A stretch of 64,000 nucleotides of DNA from an uncultured Dysosmobacter sp. (GTDB taxonomy: Bacteria; Bacillota; Clostridia; Oscillospirales; Oscillospiraceae), in contig CANQPD010000005.1 of the NCBI GenBank assembly GCA_947625655.1, forward strand, positions 62,001 to 126,000. The letters run 5' to 3'. The notes under the pieces are model-generated. The model did no database searches. It saw only the letters and a program-made list of their open reading frames with translations, and was not told where the DNA came from. Positions 42,631 through 51,023 of the stretch are shown here, piece after piece. The translations under genes were made by a program, and so were the position numbers. Position 1 is the stretch's first letter; every line of letters begins with the position of its first letter.

Positions 42631-42831
42631 TCATAATGGCTGCTCCGCATCCTGACAGGATGCCGCCTCACGCTCCTCATAATTTTTACAAATGCGTCCA
42701 AGCATTGATCGGGTTGTTGGCTTGCTATAAATGCAGTGTCCGCAATTGACCCAGCGATAAGTCTCCCCAATCCGAATATAATGTTGGTAAAAATGGCAGC
42801 AGTCTCCGCAGGTTTTCTTAATCGTTATCAT
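42631..42831 (-). CDS. Cys-rich miniprotein, putative zinc finger
   Basis: 66 aa (MITIKKTCGDCCHFYQHYIR ... WVNCGHCIYSKPTTR ... ICKNYEER). Cysteines in CxxCC, CxxC and a single late Cys suggest a metal site. The ATG at 42831 lies seven bases after AGAGGTG. No family recognised. It is AT-richer than the surroundings and divergent from an XRE regulator across a perfect inverted repeat, so it is probably controlled by it. Its 3' end touches the end of repeat C, which suggests acquisition together with or beside the repeat. Confidence 0.7.
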   Translation of the reverse strand: MITIKKTCGDCCHFYQHYIRIGETYRWVNCGHCIYSKPTTRSMLGRICKNYEEREAASCQDAEQPL

Positions 42832-42849
42832 CCGAATCACCTCTGTTTA

Positions 42850-42878
42850 ATATTAAGGGTATTTCCCTTAAAAGTCAA
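42850..42878 (-). promoter_or_regulatory. Promoter of the Cys-rich miniprotein
   Basis: TTGACT (42878-42873) and TAATAT (42855-42850) on the minus strand, 17-base spacer, overlapping the left arm of the 18-bp inverted repeat. Confidence 0.8.
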
Positions 42879-42897
42879 TAAGGGAAATACCCTTAAT
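42852..42897. promoter_or_regulatory. 18-bp perfect inverted repeat, likely XRE operator
   Basis: ATTAAGGGTATTTCCCTT at 42852-42869 is the exact reverse complement of AAGGGAAATACCCTTAAT at 42880-42897, with a 10-base spacer. Each arm is itself a dyad (AAGGG-N5-CCCTT). The arms cover the miniprotein promoter and lie just before a TATATT box (42899-42904) for the XRE gene. Two dimer sites for the regulator are implied. Confidence 0.8.
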
Positions 42898-42922
42898 GTA
42901 TATTAAACATGGAGGTGGAGTC

Positions 42923-43141
42923 ATGTTTTCTCATATGCGCGCGCTTCGTGAAGATAAGGACCTTTCACAAGCACAAGTGGCAGATTTTTTAGGAATTCAT
43001 CAAACCACTTATTCGGACTACGAGCTGGGAAATATCAATATTCCAATTGAAACGCTCAAGCAGTTGGCGGATTTTTACCATACCAGCATCGATTATCTGG
43101 TAGACTATACAAATGATCCCACGCCTTATATAAGGCCTTGA
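42923..43141 (+). CDS. XRE-family HTH regulator
   Basis: 72 aa, a bare HTH: MFSHMRALREDKDLSQAQVA, DFLGIHQTTYSDYELGNINI and IETLKQLADFYHTSIDYLVD, the Cro/CI pattern. GGAGGTGG precedes the ATG. It probably represses itself and the divergent Cys-rich gene through the 18-bp inverted repeat. A toxin-antitoxin or phage-remnant origin is possible, but no partner toxin was recognised. Confidence 0.9.
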   Translation: MFSHMRALREDKDLSQAQVADFLGIHQTTYSDYELGNINIPIETLKQLADFYHTSIDYLVDYTNDPTPYIRP

Positions 43142-43149
43142 TAGCAGGC

Positions 43150-43182
43150 ATGAAAAAGGCCGCCCGATGGGCGGCCTTTTTC
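43150..43182. terminator. Bidirectional terminator
   Basis: The stem GAAAAAGGCCGCCC-gat-GGGCGGCCTTTTTC serves the XRE gene on plus and exoIII on minus. Confidence 0.93.
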
Positions 43183-43936
43183 ATACATCCAGTTCCAGCA
43201 CCACAGGGCAGTGGTCGCTGCCAAAAACCTCGCTCCAGATGTCGGCGCTTTTGATCTTCTCCTTCAGCCGCTCCGACACGATGAAGTAGTCGATCCGCCA
43301 GCCCGCGTTGTTCTTCCGGGCGTTGAAGCGGTAGCTCCACCAGGAATAGGCCCCGGTCTTATCGGGGTATAAATACCGGAAGGTATCCACAAACCCGCTG
43401 GAGAGCAGCTGTGTCATCTTGGCCCGCTCCTCGTCGGAGAAGCCGGGATTCATCCGGTTGGTCTTGGGGTTTTTAATGTCGATCTCCTCATGGGCCACAT
43501 TGAGATCGCCGCAGTAAACAACGGGTTTTCGGGCGTCCAGCTCCAGGAGATAGTCCCGGATGTCGTCCTCCCAGGCCATGCGGTAATCCAGCCGCGCCAG
43601 CTGATCCTTGGAATTGGGGGTGTAGCAGCAGACCAGGTAAAACTCCGGGTACTCCGCCGTGATGACCCGGCCTTCGTGGCGGTGCTCGTCGATGCCGAAG
43701 TCATAGGTGACGTTCAGCGGCTCTTTGCGGGTGAAGATGGCGGTGCCGGAATAGCCCGCCTTGTCGGCGCTGTTCCAGAAGCGGGTATACCCCGGCAGGT
43801 CGAATTCCGCCTGCTCCGGGCGCATCTTCGTCTCCTGCAGGCAGATGACGTCCGCGTCGGCAAAGGCGCAGAAGTCCAGAAAGCCCTTATTCAGGCAGGC
43901 CCGCAGGCCGTTGACGTTCCAGGATACCAGTTTCAT
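43181..43936 (-). CDS. xth: Exodeoxyribonuclease III
   Basis: 251 aa. MKLVSWNVNGLRACLNKGFL, CLQETKMRPEQAEF, YSGTAIFTRKEPL, VCCYTPNSKDQLARLDYRMA, PVVYCGDLNVAHEEIDIKNP, GFSDEERAKM, AYSWWSYRFNARKNNAGWRI and FGSDHCPVVLELDV. These hold the Asp, Glu, His and Asn residues of the exonuclease III/APE1 fold. It acts as a 3'-5' exonuclease and AP endonuclease in base-excision repair. The ATG at 43936 is chosen because homologues begin MKLVSWNVNG; 24 codons are open upstream. Confidence 0.96.
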   Translation of the reverse strand: MKLVSWNVNGLRACLNKGFLDFCAFADADVICLQETKMRPEQAEFDLPGYTRFWNSADKAGYSGTAIFTRKEPLNVTYDFGIDEHRHEGRVITAEYPEFYLVCCYTPNSKDQLARLDYRMAWEDDIRDYLLELDARKPVVYCGDLNVAHEEIDIKNPKTNRMNPGFSDEERAKMTQLLSSGFVDTFRYLYPDKTGAYSWWSYRFNARKNNAGWRIDYFIVSERLKEKIKSADIWSEVFGSDHCPVVLELDV

Positions 43937-44059
43937 GGCAGATTTCCTCCGGTGATTCTCGTATTTTCCACATTGTATCCGATTCTGGCGCAAAAAACAA
44001 TTGCCCAACCTGTATAAAAAGTGTAAAGTATTCTTAAATCGTCAAAAAGGGTGTTTTTT

Positions 44060-45427
44060 ATGAACCGAGAACCTTCCCGGGGCGGCATGCGGAACATGAC
44101 CGAGGGCAGCCCCGCCGGACATATCTTCTATTTCGCCCTGCCGCTGCTGGCGGGCAGCTTCCTCCAGCAGCTTTACAACATGGTGGACAGCTGGGTGGTG
44201 GGTCAGTACGTGGGCGACGGGGCCCTGGCCGCCGTGGGCGTGGGGTTCCCCGTCATCTTCATGTTCACGTCCCTCTTTATGGGCCTTTCCAACGGCGGCA
44301 CGGTGGTCATCGCCCAGTTTTACGGCGCGGGGCGGATGGACCGGGTGCGGGACGCGGTGGACACCATCTACACCGCCTTCGTCTTCTCCGCCGTTCCCAT
44401 CACCGCGCTGGCGGTGGCGCTGGTGCGCCCCATCCTGCTTTTGATGCGGATGGAGGAGAGCGCCTATCACGAGGCGTGGCTCTATCTCATCGTGGTGTGC
44501 GCGGGGCTGATCGGCACCATCGGCTACAATCTGAACGCGGGCATCCTGGGCGGCCTCGGCAACAGCCGGACCACGCTGCTGTTTCTGGCCATCGCGGCAG
44601 GCATGAACATCTTCCTGGACCTGCTGCTGGTGCTGGCCTGCGGCATGGGCGTGCTGGGCGTGGCCCTGGGCACCGTCATCTCCCAGGCCTTTTCCTGGCT
44701 GTTCGGCCTGACCTATATCAACCGCAAGTACCCGGACATCGCCATCCGGCCCTTCTGCCGCCGGTTCGACAGGCATCTGTTCCGCCAGATCATGGGCATC
44801 GGCCTGCCGGCGGGGATCCAGATGTCCCTGGTGGCCATCGGGGCCATGGCGGTGATGAGCAAGATCAACTCCTACGGCAAGGAGTTCACCGCCGCGTATA
44901 ACGTGGGATCCAAGCTGGACCAGCTTGCGTTTCTGCCGGTGCAGAGCCTTTCCAACGCCGTCACGGCCTTTGTGGGGCAGAACATCGGCGCCAAACGGCT
45001 GGACCGGGCCCGGCGGGGCATCCGGGTGACGGTGGCCGCCTCGGTGGTCTGGTCGGCGGTGATGCTGGTGCTGATCCCCCTGGGGCCGGCGCTGGTGGGC
45101 TGCTTTTCCGACACCCCTGCGGTCATCCAGGCCGGGGCGGTGTATTTGCGGTGCATCATGCCCTTTTACGTCCTGTTCTCCGTCATGTTCTGCCTGAACA
45201 ACGCCATGCGGGGCGCGGGGGACAGCCTGTTCCCCATGCTGGACGTCATCTTCTCCCTGATTTTGGTGCGGGTCCCGGCGGTATACTGGTTCGCGGGCCG
45301 CTATGGGCCGGACTATATGTACTACGGCGTGGGCGTGGGCTGGATCGTGGGCTTCACGCTGTCGGTGGCCTACTACCTCTCCGGCCGGTGGAAGCGGAAG
45401 GGCAGCCTGGCGGAAGAAAACCAGTAA
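44060..45427 (+). CDS. MATE family multidrug efflux transporter
   Basis: 455 aa with 12 membrane segments. NMTEGSPAGHIFYFALPLLA, VGVGFPVIFMFTSLFMGLSN, GTVVIAQFYGAGRMDRVRDA and the mirrored GSKLDQLAFLPVQSLSNAVT ... FVGQNIGAKRLDRARRG are typical of the DinF/NorM-like branch found in clostridia. It exports cationic drugs or unknown metabolites against Na+ or H+. The start is the ATG at 44060. The upstream region has a weak TATAAA but only a poor GGG ribosome-binding site. Confidence 0.9.
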   Translation: MNREPSRGGMRNMTEGSPAGHIFYFALPLLAGSFLQQLYNMVDSWVVGQYVGDGALAAVGVGFPVIFMFTSLFMGLSNGGTVVIAQFYGAGRMDRVRDAVDTIYTAFVFSAVPITALAVALVRPILLLMRMEESAYHEAWLYLIVVCAGLIGTIGYNLNAGILGGLGNSRTTLLFLAIAAGMNIFLDLLLVLACGMGVLGVALGTVISQAFSWLFGLTYINRKYPDIAIRPFCRRFDRHLFRQIMGIGLPAGIQMSLVAIGAMAVMSKINSYGKEFTAAYNVGSKLDQLAFLPVQSLSNAVTAFVGQNIGAKRLDRARRGIRVTVAASVVWSAVMLVLIPLGPALVGCFSDTPAVIQAGAVYLRCIMPFYVLFSVMFCLNNAMRGAGDSLFPMLDVIFSLILVRVPAVYWFAGRYGPDYMYYGVGVGWIVGFTLSVAYYLSGRWKRKGSLAEENQ

Positions 45428-45428
45428 A

Positions 45429-45558
45429 CAATTGATAATTGACAATGGACAATTGACAATAAAGGAATTCGCCTTCGGCGAATCAATTTCAATTGCCGCC
45501 GAAGGCGGCCTCTCCATTCTCCCGTAATTGTCAATTGTCAATTATCAATTGTCAATTC
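45429..45558. repeat. AT-rich inverted-repeat element, MITE-like
   Basis: The left arm 45429-45460 (caattgataattgacaatgg ...) and right arm 45525-45558 (taattgtcaattgtcaatta ...) are imperfect inverted repeats made of ATTGACAATTG-type units. The core contains two palindromes: GGAATTCGCCTTCGGCGAATC and GCCGCCGAAGGCGGC. About 130 bases in total, no ORF. Similar short elements between genes are common in Firmicutes and cyanobacteria. It fills the whole MATE-to-Vat gap. Confidence 0.8.
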
Positions 45559-45580
45559 CAAACTGAAAGGACGTGTTCTC

Positions 45581-46216
45581 ATGTTCGGTCCCGATCCCAA
45601 CGCCATTCACCCCAACCCCAGCATCCCCAGCGTCTGCTACATCAAAAACACCGTCACCCGCCCCAACATCCTGGTGGGGGACTACACCTATTACGACGAC
45701 CCCGTGGACTCAGAGCACTTTGAGGACCATGTGACCCACCACTACGAATTCCTCGGGGACCGGCTCATCATCGGGAAGTTCTGCGCCATCGCCAAGGGCG
45801 TGGAGTTCATCATGAACGGCGCCAACCACCGGATGCGCAGCGTCACCACCTATCCCTTCAACATCATGGGCGGGGGCTGGGAGAAGTGCACCCCGTCCCT
45901 GGAGGACCTGCCCCTGAAGGGGGACACCGTGGTGGGGAACGACGTCTGGATCGGCCAGAACGTCACGGTCATGCCCGGCGTCCATATCGGCGACGGGGCC
46001 ATCATCGCGGCAAATTCCGTGGTGGCGTCGGACATCCCGGCCTACTGCATCGCCGGGGGCGATCCCTGTCGGGTTATCAAGGCGCGGTTCGACCAGGAGC
46101 TGACCGGCTATCTGCTGGAGCTGCGGTGGTGGGACTGGCCGCCGGAGACCATCTTCGCCAATCTGGAGGCCCTGTGCAGCGGGGATCTATCCAAAATCCG
46201 GGAAATCCGCTTCTGA
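45581..46216 (+). CDS. Vat-family xenobiotic O-acetyltransferase
   Basis: 211 aa, left-handed beta-helix hexapeptide-repeat acetyltransferase. GPDPNAIHPNPSIPSVCYIK, ENxxxG-like NILVGDYTYYDDPVDSEHFE, FCAIAKGVEFIMNGANHRMR, SVTTYPFNIMGGGWEKCTPS, DLPLKGDTVVGNDVWIGQNV and TVMPGVHIGDGAIIAANSVV align well with Vat(A)-type streptogramin A acetyltransferases, including the catalytic His in GANHRM. Whether it confers resistance is uncertain, since many chromosomal Vat homologues are not resistance genes. AAAGGA precedes the ATG. Confidence 0.9.
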   Translation: MFGPDPNAIHPNPSIPSVCYIKNTVTRPNILVGDYTYYDDPVDSEHFEDHVTHHYEFLGDRLIIGKFCAIAKGVEFIMNGANHRMRSVTTYPFNIMGGGWEKCTPSLEDLPLKGDTVVGNDVWIGQNVTVMPGVHIGDGAIIAANSVVASDIPAYCIAGGDPCRVIKARFDQELTGYLLELRWWDWPPETIFANLEALCSGDLSKIREIRF

Positions 46217-46313
46217 AATGTTGTAATTTCCGTCAAATACCGCTATAATAAATAGTTGCGAGTAAATACCGGCGCTCTTTCATTCGGACGCGCCGTGATA
46301 AAGGAGAAAACCC

Positions 46314-48293
46314 ATGGAGAAAAAGAAGTTTTATATCACCACCCCCATCTACTACCCCTCGGACAAGCTGCACATCGGCCACACCTACTGCACCGTGGCC
46401 ACCGACGCCATGGCCCGCTACAAGCGGCTGGCCGGATATGACGTGATGTTCCTGACCGGCACCGACGAGCACGGCCAGAAGATCGAGGACAAGGCCAAAG
46501 AGGCCGGCGTCACCCCCCAGCAGTTCGTGGACAGGATCGTGGACGGCCCGCAGGGCGTGCGGGACCTGTGGAAGCTGATGAACATTTCCAACGACCGCTT
46601 CATCCGCACCACCGACGATTATCACGTCTCCGCCATCCAGAAGATCTTCAGGAAGATGCACGACAACGGCGACATCTACAAGGGCACCTACAAGGGCAAG
46701 TACTGCAAGCCCTGCGAGTCCTTCTGGACCGAGAGCCAGCTGGTGGACGGCAAATGCCCCGACTGCGGCCGGGAGGTTCAGGACGCGGAGGAGGAGGCCT
46801 ACTTCTTCCGCCTGAGCAAGTATGCCGACCGGGTCCGGGACCTGCTGGAAAACACCGACTTCCTCCAGCCCCGCAGCCGCGTCAACGAGATGGTGAAGAA
46901 CTTCATCGACCCCGGTCTGGAGGACCTGTGCGTCTCCCGCACCAGCTTCACCTGGGGCATCCCCGTGGACTTTGACCCGGGCCATGTGGTCTACGTGTGG
47001 GTGGACGCCCTGTTCAACTACACCACCGCCCTGGGCTTTTTGAACGACAAATACGACGATTACGACCACTACTGGCCCGCGGACTACCACTTCGTGGGCA
47101 AGGAGATCGTCCGCTTCCACTCCATCATCTGGCCCGCCATGCTGATGAGCATGGGCATGCCTTTGCCCAAGCACGTCTTCGGCCACGGCTGGCTGCTGCT
47201 GGACGGCGGCAAGATGTCCAAGTCCAAGGGCAATGTGGTGGACCCCTATATCCTGGCGGAAAAGTTCGGCGTGGACGCCCTGCGGTTCTTCCTGATGCGG
47301 ACGTTCCCCTTCGGCTCCGACGGCAATTTCTCCAACGAGCTGCTGATCCAGACCATCAACACCGACCTTGCCAACGACCTGGGCAACCTGGTCAGCCGCA
47401 CCACCGCCATGGCGGGCAAGTATTTCGGCGGCACGCTGCCGGAGGGCTGCAAGACCTGGACCGCCCCCGAGGACTGCGACCAGAGCCTGATCGCCATGGC
47501 ATCCGGCCTGCGGGACGCCTATGAGGCCCAGATGGAATCCTGCGCCCCCCACAACGCCCTGGCGGAGGTGTTCAAGGTCATCCAGCGGGCCAACAAGTAT
47601 ATCGACGAGACCGCGCCCTGGAGCTTGGCCCGCGACATGGAGGCCAACGGAGCCCGCCTGGCCCACGTCCTCTACAACCTGCTGGAGGCCACCCGCATCT
47701 GCGGCATTTTGCTGAGCCCCTTCATGCCGGAGAGCATGGACAAGCTCTTCGCCCAGATCGGCGCTCCCGCCGACGCGCGGACCTGGGAGTCCGCCGCCCT
47801 CTGGGGCGCCCTGCCGGAGACGGTCACCGTCACCAAGGGCGAGAACCTGTTCCCCCGCATCGACATGGACAAGGCCATCGAAGAGCTGGAGGCCGCCGCC
47901 GAGAGTGCCAGGAAGGCCGCCCTGCCGGACATTGAGGTGGAGCCCCAGCTCACCGAGAAGGTGGACTTCGACACCTTCTGCAAGTCCGATTTCCGGGCCG
48001 TGAAGGTCAAGGCCTGCGAGGCCGTGAAAAAGAGCGCCAAGCTGCTGAAGTTCACCCTGGACGACGGCACCGGCGTGGACCGTCAGATTTTGTCCGGCAT
48101 CCACGCCTGGTACGAGCCGGAGGACCTGATCGGCAAGACCCTCATCGCCATCGTAAACCTGCCGCCCCGGAAGATGATGGGCCTGGAGAGCAACGGTATG
48201 CTCATATCCGCCGTCCACACCGAAAAGGGTGAAGAGGCCCTGCACCTCATCATGGTGGACGACGCCATCCCGGCGGGGGCGAAATTGTGCTGA
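46314..48293 (+). CDS. metG: Methionyl-tRNA synthetase
   Basis: 659 aa. Class I core: FYITTPIYYPSDKLHIGHTY (HIGH motif), TGTDEHGQKIEDKAKEAG, a zinc knuckle (CKPCESFWTESQ ... CPDCGRE), GWLLLDGGKMSKSKGNVVDP (KMSKS) at about residue 295. The C-terminal tRNA-binding OB domain is at about 550-659 (DFDTFCKSDFRAVKVKACEA). It charges tRNA-Met. AAAGGAG precedes the ATG. It is followed by a region of dense hairpins. Confidence 0.96.
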   Translation: MEKKKFYITTPIYYPSDKLHIGHTYCTVATDAMARYKRLAGYDVMFLTGTDEHGQKIEDKAKEAGVTPQQFVDRIVDGPQGVRDLWKLMNISNDRFIRTTDDYHVSAIQKIFRKMHDNGDIYKGTYKGKYCKPCESFWTESQLVDGKCPDCGREVQDAEEEAYFFRLSKYADRVRDLLENTDFLQPRSRVNEMVKNFIDPGLEDLCVSRTSFTWGIPVDFDPGHVVYVWVDALFNYTTALGFLNDKYDDYDHYWPADYHFVGKEIVRFHSIIWPAMLMSMGMPLPKHVFGHGWLLLDGGKMSKSKGNVVDPYILAEKFGVDALRFFLMRTFPFGSDGNFSNELLIQTINTDLANDLGNLVSRTTAMAGKYFGGTLPEGCKTWTAPEDCDQSLIAMASGLRDAYEAQMESCAPHNALAEVFKVIQRANKYIDETAPWSLARDMEANGARLAHVLYNLLEATRICGILLSPFMPESMDKLFAQIGAPADARTWESAALWGALPETVTVTKGENLFPRIDMDKAIEELEAAAESARKAALPDIEVEPQLTEKVDFDTFCKSDFRAVKVKACEAVKKSAKLLKFTLDDGTGVDRQILSGIHAWYEPEDLIGKTLIAIVNLPPRKMMGLESNGMLISAVHTEKGEEALHLIMVDDAIPAGAKLC

Positions 48294-48685
48294 CGGGGGC
48301 TTAAAGGGGGGACCAGTCCCCCCTTTAGATTCCCCCTCACCAGTGACATCGGTCACTGGTGAACGCCGCCCAAGGCGGCTGGGTCGAGGAATTTTCGCCA
48401 CGCACATGTCGCGGCGAAAATGATTTGAATTTCTTCTTTCGCCGCTGGCGAAAGAACTGGGGAAACCGTGGGTTTCCCCAGGCCCCTTTCCTTTGCGCCT
48501 GCGGGCGCGGGGATCGGGGGAAATTGCGGGTTTCCCCTGGCCCCTTTCCGTAGGGTGGGGCACCTTGGGGTGCGCCCCGCCGCACGGGGAAGGCCGCCGG
48601 CCCAAAGTGAAGGATATCTTTTATCTCTTCTCTCTTATCTTTTATCTTCACTCTCCACTCTTCACTCTAATGATCTGAGGTTTTT
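48294..48685. repeat. Cluster of perfect hairpins after metG
   Basis: Within 48303-48480 there are at least five strong hairpins: AAAGGGGGGAC/GTCCCCCCTTT (48303-48326), TCACCAGTGAC/GTCACTGGTGA (48337-48362), ATTTTCGCC/GGCGAAAAT (about 48391-48421), CTTTCGCC/GGCGAAAG (48436-48454) and TGGGGAAACC/GGTTTCCCCA (48458-48480). Then comes a GC block with gcaccttggggtgc, and finally a polypyrimidine tract (48617-48668, cttttatctcttctctctta). No ORF. The first hairpin may terminate metG. The set differs in sequence from repeats A-D. Confidence 0.75.
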
Positions 48686-49345
48686 ATGCGGTTGCAAAGC
48701 GCGATTTTTGATATGGACGGCACGCTGCTGGACTCCATGCATGTCTGGAACGACCTGGGGCCCAACCTCCTGCGCGCCAGCGGCATCGAGCCGGAGCCGG
48801 AGCTGCGGGACAAGCTGCGGACCGTCACTGTGCGGGAGGGTGCCGCCTATTGTAAGGAGACCTACGGCCTGCCCCAGACGGTGGACGAGATCGTGGCCGC
48901 CATTGAGGGCCAGGTGGAGGATTTCTACTTTCACCAGGTACAGGCCAAGCCCGGCGTTCAAAAATTTTTGTCCCTGCTGAAAATGGAGGGTGTGTGGATG
49001 TATGTGGCCACCGCCACGGACCGCCGTCTGGCGGAGGCCGCGTTGAAGCACGCGGGCATTGACCAGTACTTTCGGGGGATGCTGACCTGCCCGGAAGTGG
49101 GGGTGGGGAAGAACCAGAGCCCGGAGATCTACGAGCGGGCCATGCGGCGGCTCCGCTCCACCAAGCGGGACACCGTAGTGTTTGAGGACGCCCTCCACGC
49201 CATCCAGACCGCCAAGAATGCCGGGTTCCGGGTGGCGGCGGTGTACGACCCGTCGGCGGAGGCCGACCAGGAGGAGATCCGGCGCATTGCCGACTATTAC
49301 ATCCGTTCCTTCGACGAGATGTTTGAATCTCAAATGCTGGAATAA
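48686..49345 (+). CDS. HAD family hydrolase, phosphoglycolate-phosphatase-like
   Basis: 219 aa. The nucleophile motif is FDMDGTLLDSMHVWND, motif II is MYVATATDRR, and the late Lys and acidic pair are GVGKNQSPEIYERAM and VVFEDALHAIQTAKNAGFRV. It has an alpha-helical cap of the beta-PGM/GPH type. Substrate unknown; sugar phosphates are usual for this class. TGAGGTTT lies just before the ATG. Confidence 0.9.
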   Translation: MRLQSAIFDMDGTLLDSMHVWNDLGPNLLRASGIEPEPELRDKLRTVTVREGAAYCKETYGLPQTVDEIVAAIEGQVEDFYFHQVQAKPGVQKFLSLLKMEGVWMYVATATDRRLAEAALKHAGIDQYFRGMLTCPEVGVGKNQSPEIYERAMRRLRSTKRDTVVFEDALHAIQTAKNAGFRVAAVYDPSAEADQEEIRRIADYYIRSFDEMFESQMLE

Positions 49346-49349
49346 CAAA

Positions 49350-49381
49350 AATCTGACGGCCCCGCCGTCAGATTTTTTTCA
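49350..49381 (+). terminator. Intrinsic terminator after the HAD gene
   Basis: The stem AAAATCTGACGGC-ccc-GCCGTCAGATTTTT with a T run. Confidence 0.92.
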
Positions 49382-49387
49382 GCGCTC

Positions 49388-49416
49388 TGTAACGAATCCC
49401 TTCCCAAAGGGATATA
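49388..49416 (+). promoter_or_regulatory. Candidate ECF-type promoter of the first sigma gene
   Basis: TGTAACGAA (49388-49396) resembles ECF -35 elements (AAC core). GATATA at 49411-49416 lies about where a -10 would be. Autoregulation is inferred. Confidence 0.5.
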
Positions 49417-49439
49417 TGAGGTGAAAGGAGGGGAGCGCC

Positions 49440-49928
49440 ATGGACGATATGAATGAAATTTACCGCCAGCACGCCCGGACCGTCTATAAGTTCCTCCTCT
49501 CCCAATGCCGCGACCCGGATCTGGCGGAGGAGCTGACCCAGGAGACCTTCTATCAGGCCGTCCGGTCGGTTGACCGCTTCGACGGCGGGTGCAGGGTGTC
49601 CGTCTGGCTGTGCCAGATTGCCAAGCACCTGTGGTACCAGCATTTGCGGAAGCACCGGCGGGAGGCCCCCATGCCCGAGGAGCCGCCGGAGATCCCCGCG
49701 CCCTCGGCGGAGGAGGGGCTTTTGGAGCAGGAGGGCCGGATGGCGCTGCTGCGGCAGGTCCACGGCCTGGGCCCCGACGCCCGGGAGGTGGTGTACCTCC
49801 GGGCCTTCGGGGGACTGAGCTTCCGGGAGATCGGCGACGTGATGGGCCGGACGGAGACCTGGGCCCGGGTGACGTTTTACCGGAGCAAGGAAAAACTGCG
49901 GAACGGAGGAAGCGATGATGAAGAATGA
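49440..49928 (+). CDS. ECF sigma factor 1
   Basis: 162 aa RNA polymerase sigma-70 family. Region 2: MNEIYRQHARTVYKFLLSQC and DPDLAEELTQETFYQAVRSV. Region 4: ALLRQVHGLGPDAREVVYLR and AFGGLSFREIGDVMGRTETW. It directs RNA polymerase to ECF promoters. AAAGGAGG before the ATG. The gene ends inside the following anti-sigma gene (ATG at 49915), so the pair is coupled. Confidence 0.92.
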   Translation: MDDMNEIYRQHARTVYKFLLSQCRDPDLAEELTQETFYQAVRSVDRFDGGCRVSVWLCQIAKHLWYQHLRKHRREAPMPEEPPEIPAPSAEEGLLEQEGRMALLRQVHGLGPDAREVVYLRAFGGLSFREIGDVMGRTETWARVTFYRSKEKLRNGGSDDEE

Positions 49929-50979
49929 TCTGACCTGCGCGGTGGTGCGGGATCTGCTGCCAAGCTATGTGGAGGGCCTGACCTCGGAGGAGACCAACGA
50001 GGCCGTGGACGCCCATCTGGCCCAGTGCCCGGACTGCACGGCGCAAAAGGACGCCATGACGGCCCCGGAGGCGGCGGAACAGGCGGAGACCGCCAAGGAA
50101 GTGGACTATCTGAAAACCGTGAAGCGGCGGCGGTGGAAATGGGTGATCGGTGCCATTTTCTGCACGCTGGCGCTGGTGGCGGCGGGGCTGGCCGCAAATA
50201 CTTTCGCCGTCGGCCGGGAGGCCACTATGGAGAACGTATACAACTTCTCCCGTGTGGACGAGGACACACAGACTTTCTACCTGAACATCGACACGCTCTC
50301 CTCCGGCATTGCCTATTGGAGCTGGAAAACGGAGGAGGCGGACGGCGTGGTAACCGTTACCGCCCGGCAGGGTCCGGTGTCATTCCTCCACAAGGAGGGC
50401 TGGGGCCGGCTGCAGATCCCCCTGGACGGCGTTCATGAGATCTACCTTTTCGGCCAGCTGGTCTATCAGGACGGAATGGTCATTCAACAGAACGCGGTCG
50501 CCCTGTATAACGCCCGGACGCCTTATCTGGGCAACGCTCCCGCTCTATCAGGCATCACGGCAAATCTCTGGCTTCTTCAGCACCAGAAATATACGATCAG
50601 CTTACAGACCTCCGAACGGCCTTACGGCTGGACGATAGCGTTCTCCACAGACCTTGAAGAAGGCCTTCGCTGGAATTACGACCAATATATGCTCCCCTGC
50701 GCGCCTTTGATGCTGGCCTTGGTGGACAATCTGGATCAGGTCTCCTGGACCTATATGTATGGTGATGAATTCCGTACACAAACTGTAACGCTGGAGGAAG
50801 TCAACACCCTTCTTCCGAAACTGACGGATCTGTATAACAGCAAGTACGACACCAACTGGACAGCCAGAGACAGTGTCAAAGACTATGCGGATTCTATTGC
50901 CGGTATTCAGCAGCTGGCAGACCTCTGTGATCTGATGAATTCCAAATTGTATATCCTATTCCCCGATATATTCTGGTAA
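49915..50979 (+). CDS. Anti-sigma factor with zinc-finger N-terminus
   Basis: 354 aa. A cytoplasmic zinc-binding anti-sigma domain has LTCAVVRDLLPSYVEGLTSE and VDAHLAQCPDCTAQKD (HxxxCxxC with an upstream Cys). One membrane segment at about residue 75 (WVIGAIFCTLALVAAGLAAN) and a 250-residue extracytoplasmic sensor follow (YNFSRVDEDTQTFYLNIDTL ...), of unknown fold. It likely holds ECF sigma 1 at the membrane until a surface signal triggers proteolysis. The gene overlaps the sigma gene and is followed by a terminator. Confidence 0.85.
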   Translation: MMKNDLTCAVVRDLLPSYVEGLTSEETNEAVDAHLAQCPDCTAQKDAMTAPEAAEQAETAKEVDYLKTVKRRRWKWVIGAIFCTLALVAAGLAANTFAVGREATMENVYNFSRVDEDTQTFYLNIDTLSSGIAYWSWKTEEADGVVTVTARQGPVSFLHKEGWGRLQIPLDGVHEIYLFGQLVYQDGMVIQQNAVALYNARTPYLGNAPALSGITANLWLLQHQKYTISLQTSERPYGWTIAFSTDLEEGLRWNYDQYMLPCAPLMLALVDNLDQVSWTYMYGDEFRTQTVTLEEVNTLLPKLTDLYNSKYDTNWTARDSVKDYADSIAGIQQLADLCDLMNSKLYILFPDIFW

Positions 50980-51023
50980 TAGGCAGGCGGGGCGCCTGAT
51001 CCCCCGCGCTCCTGTCATAAAAC

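Noticed and set aside
42923-43141. Type II toxin-antitoxin system for the XRE gene
   Set aside because: The partner is divergent rather than co-directional and has a Cys-rich zinc-finger-like sequence without a known toxin fold.
46217-46313. T-box or SAM riboswitch before metG
   Set aside because: Only 97 bases lie between vat and metG, too short and without the T-box core or SAM-I helices.
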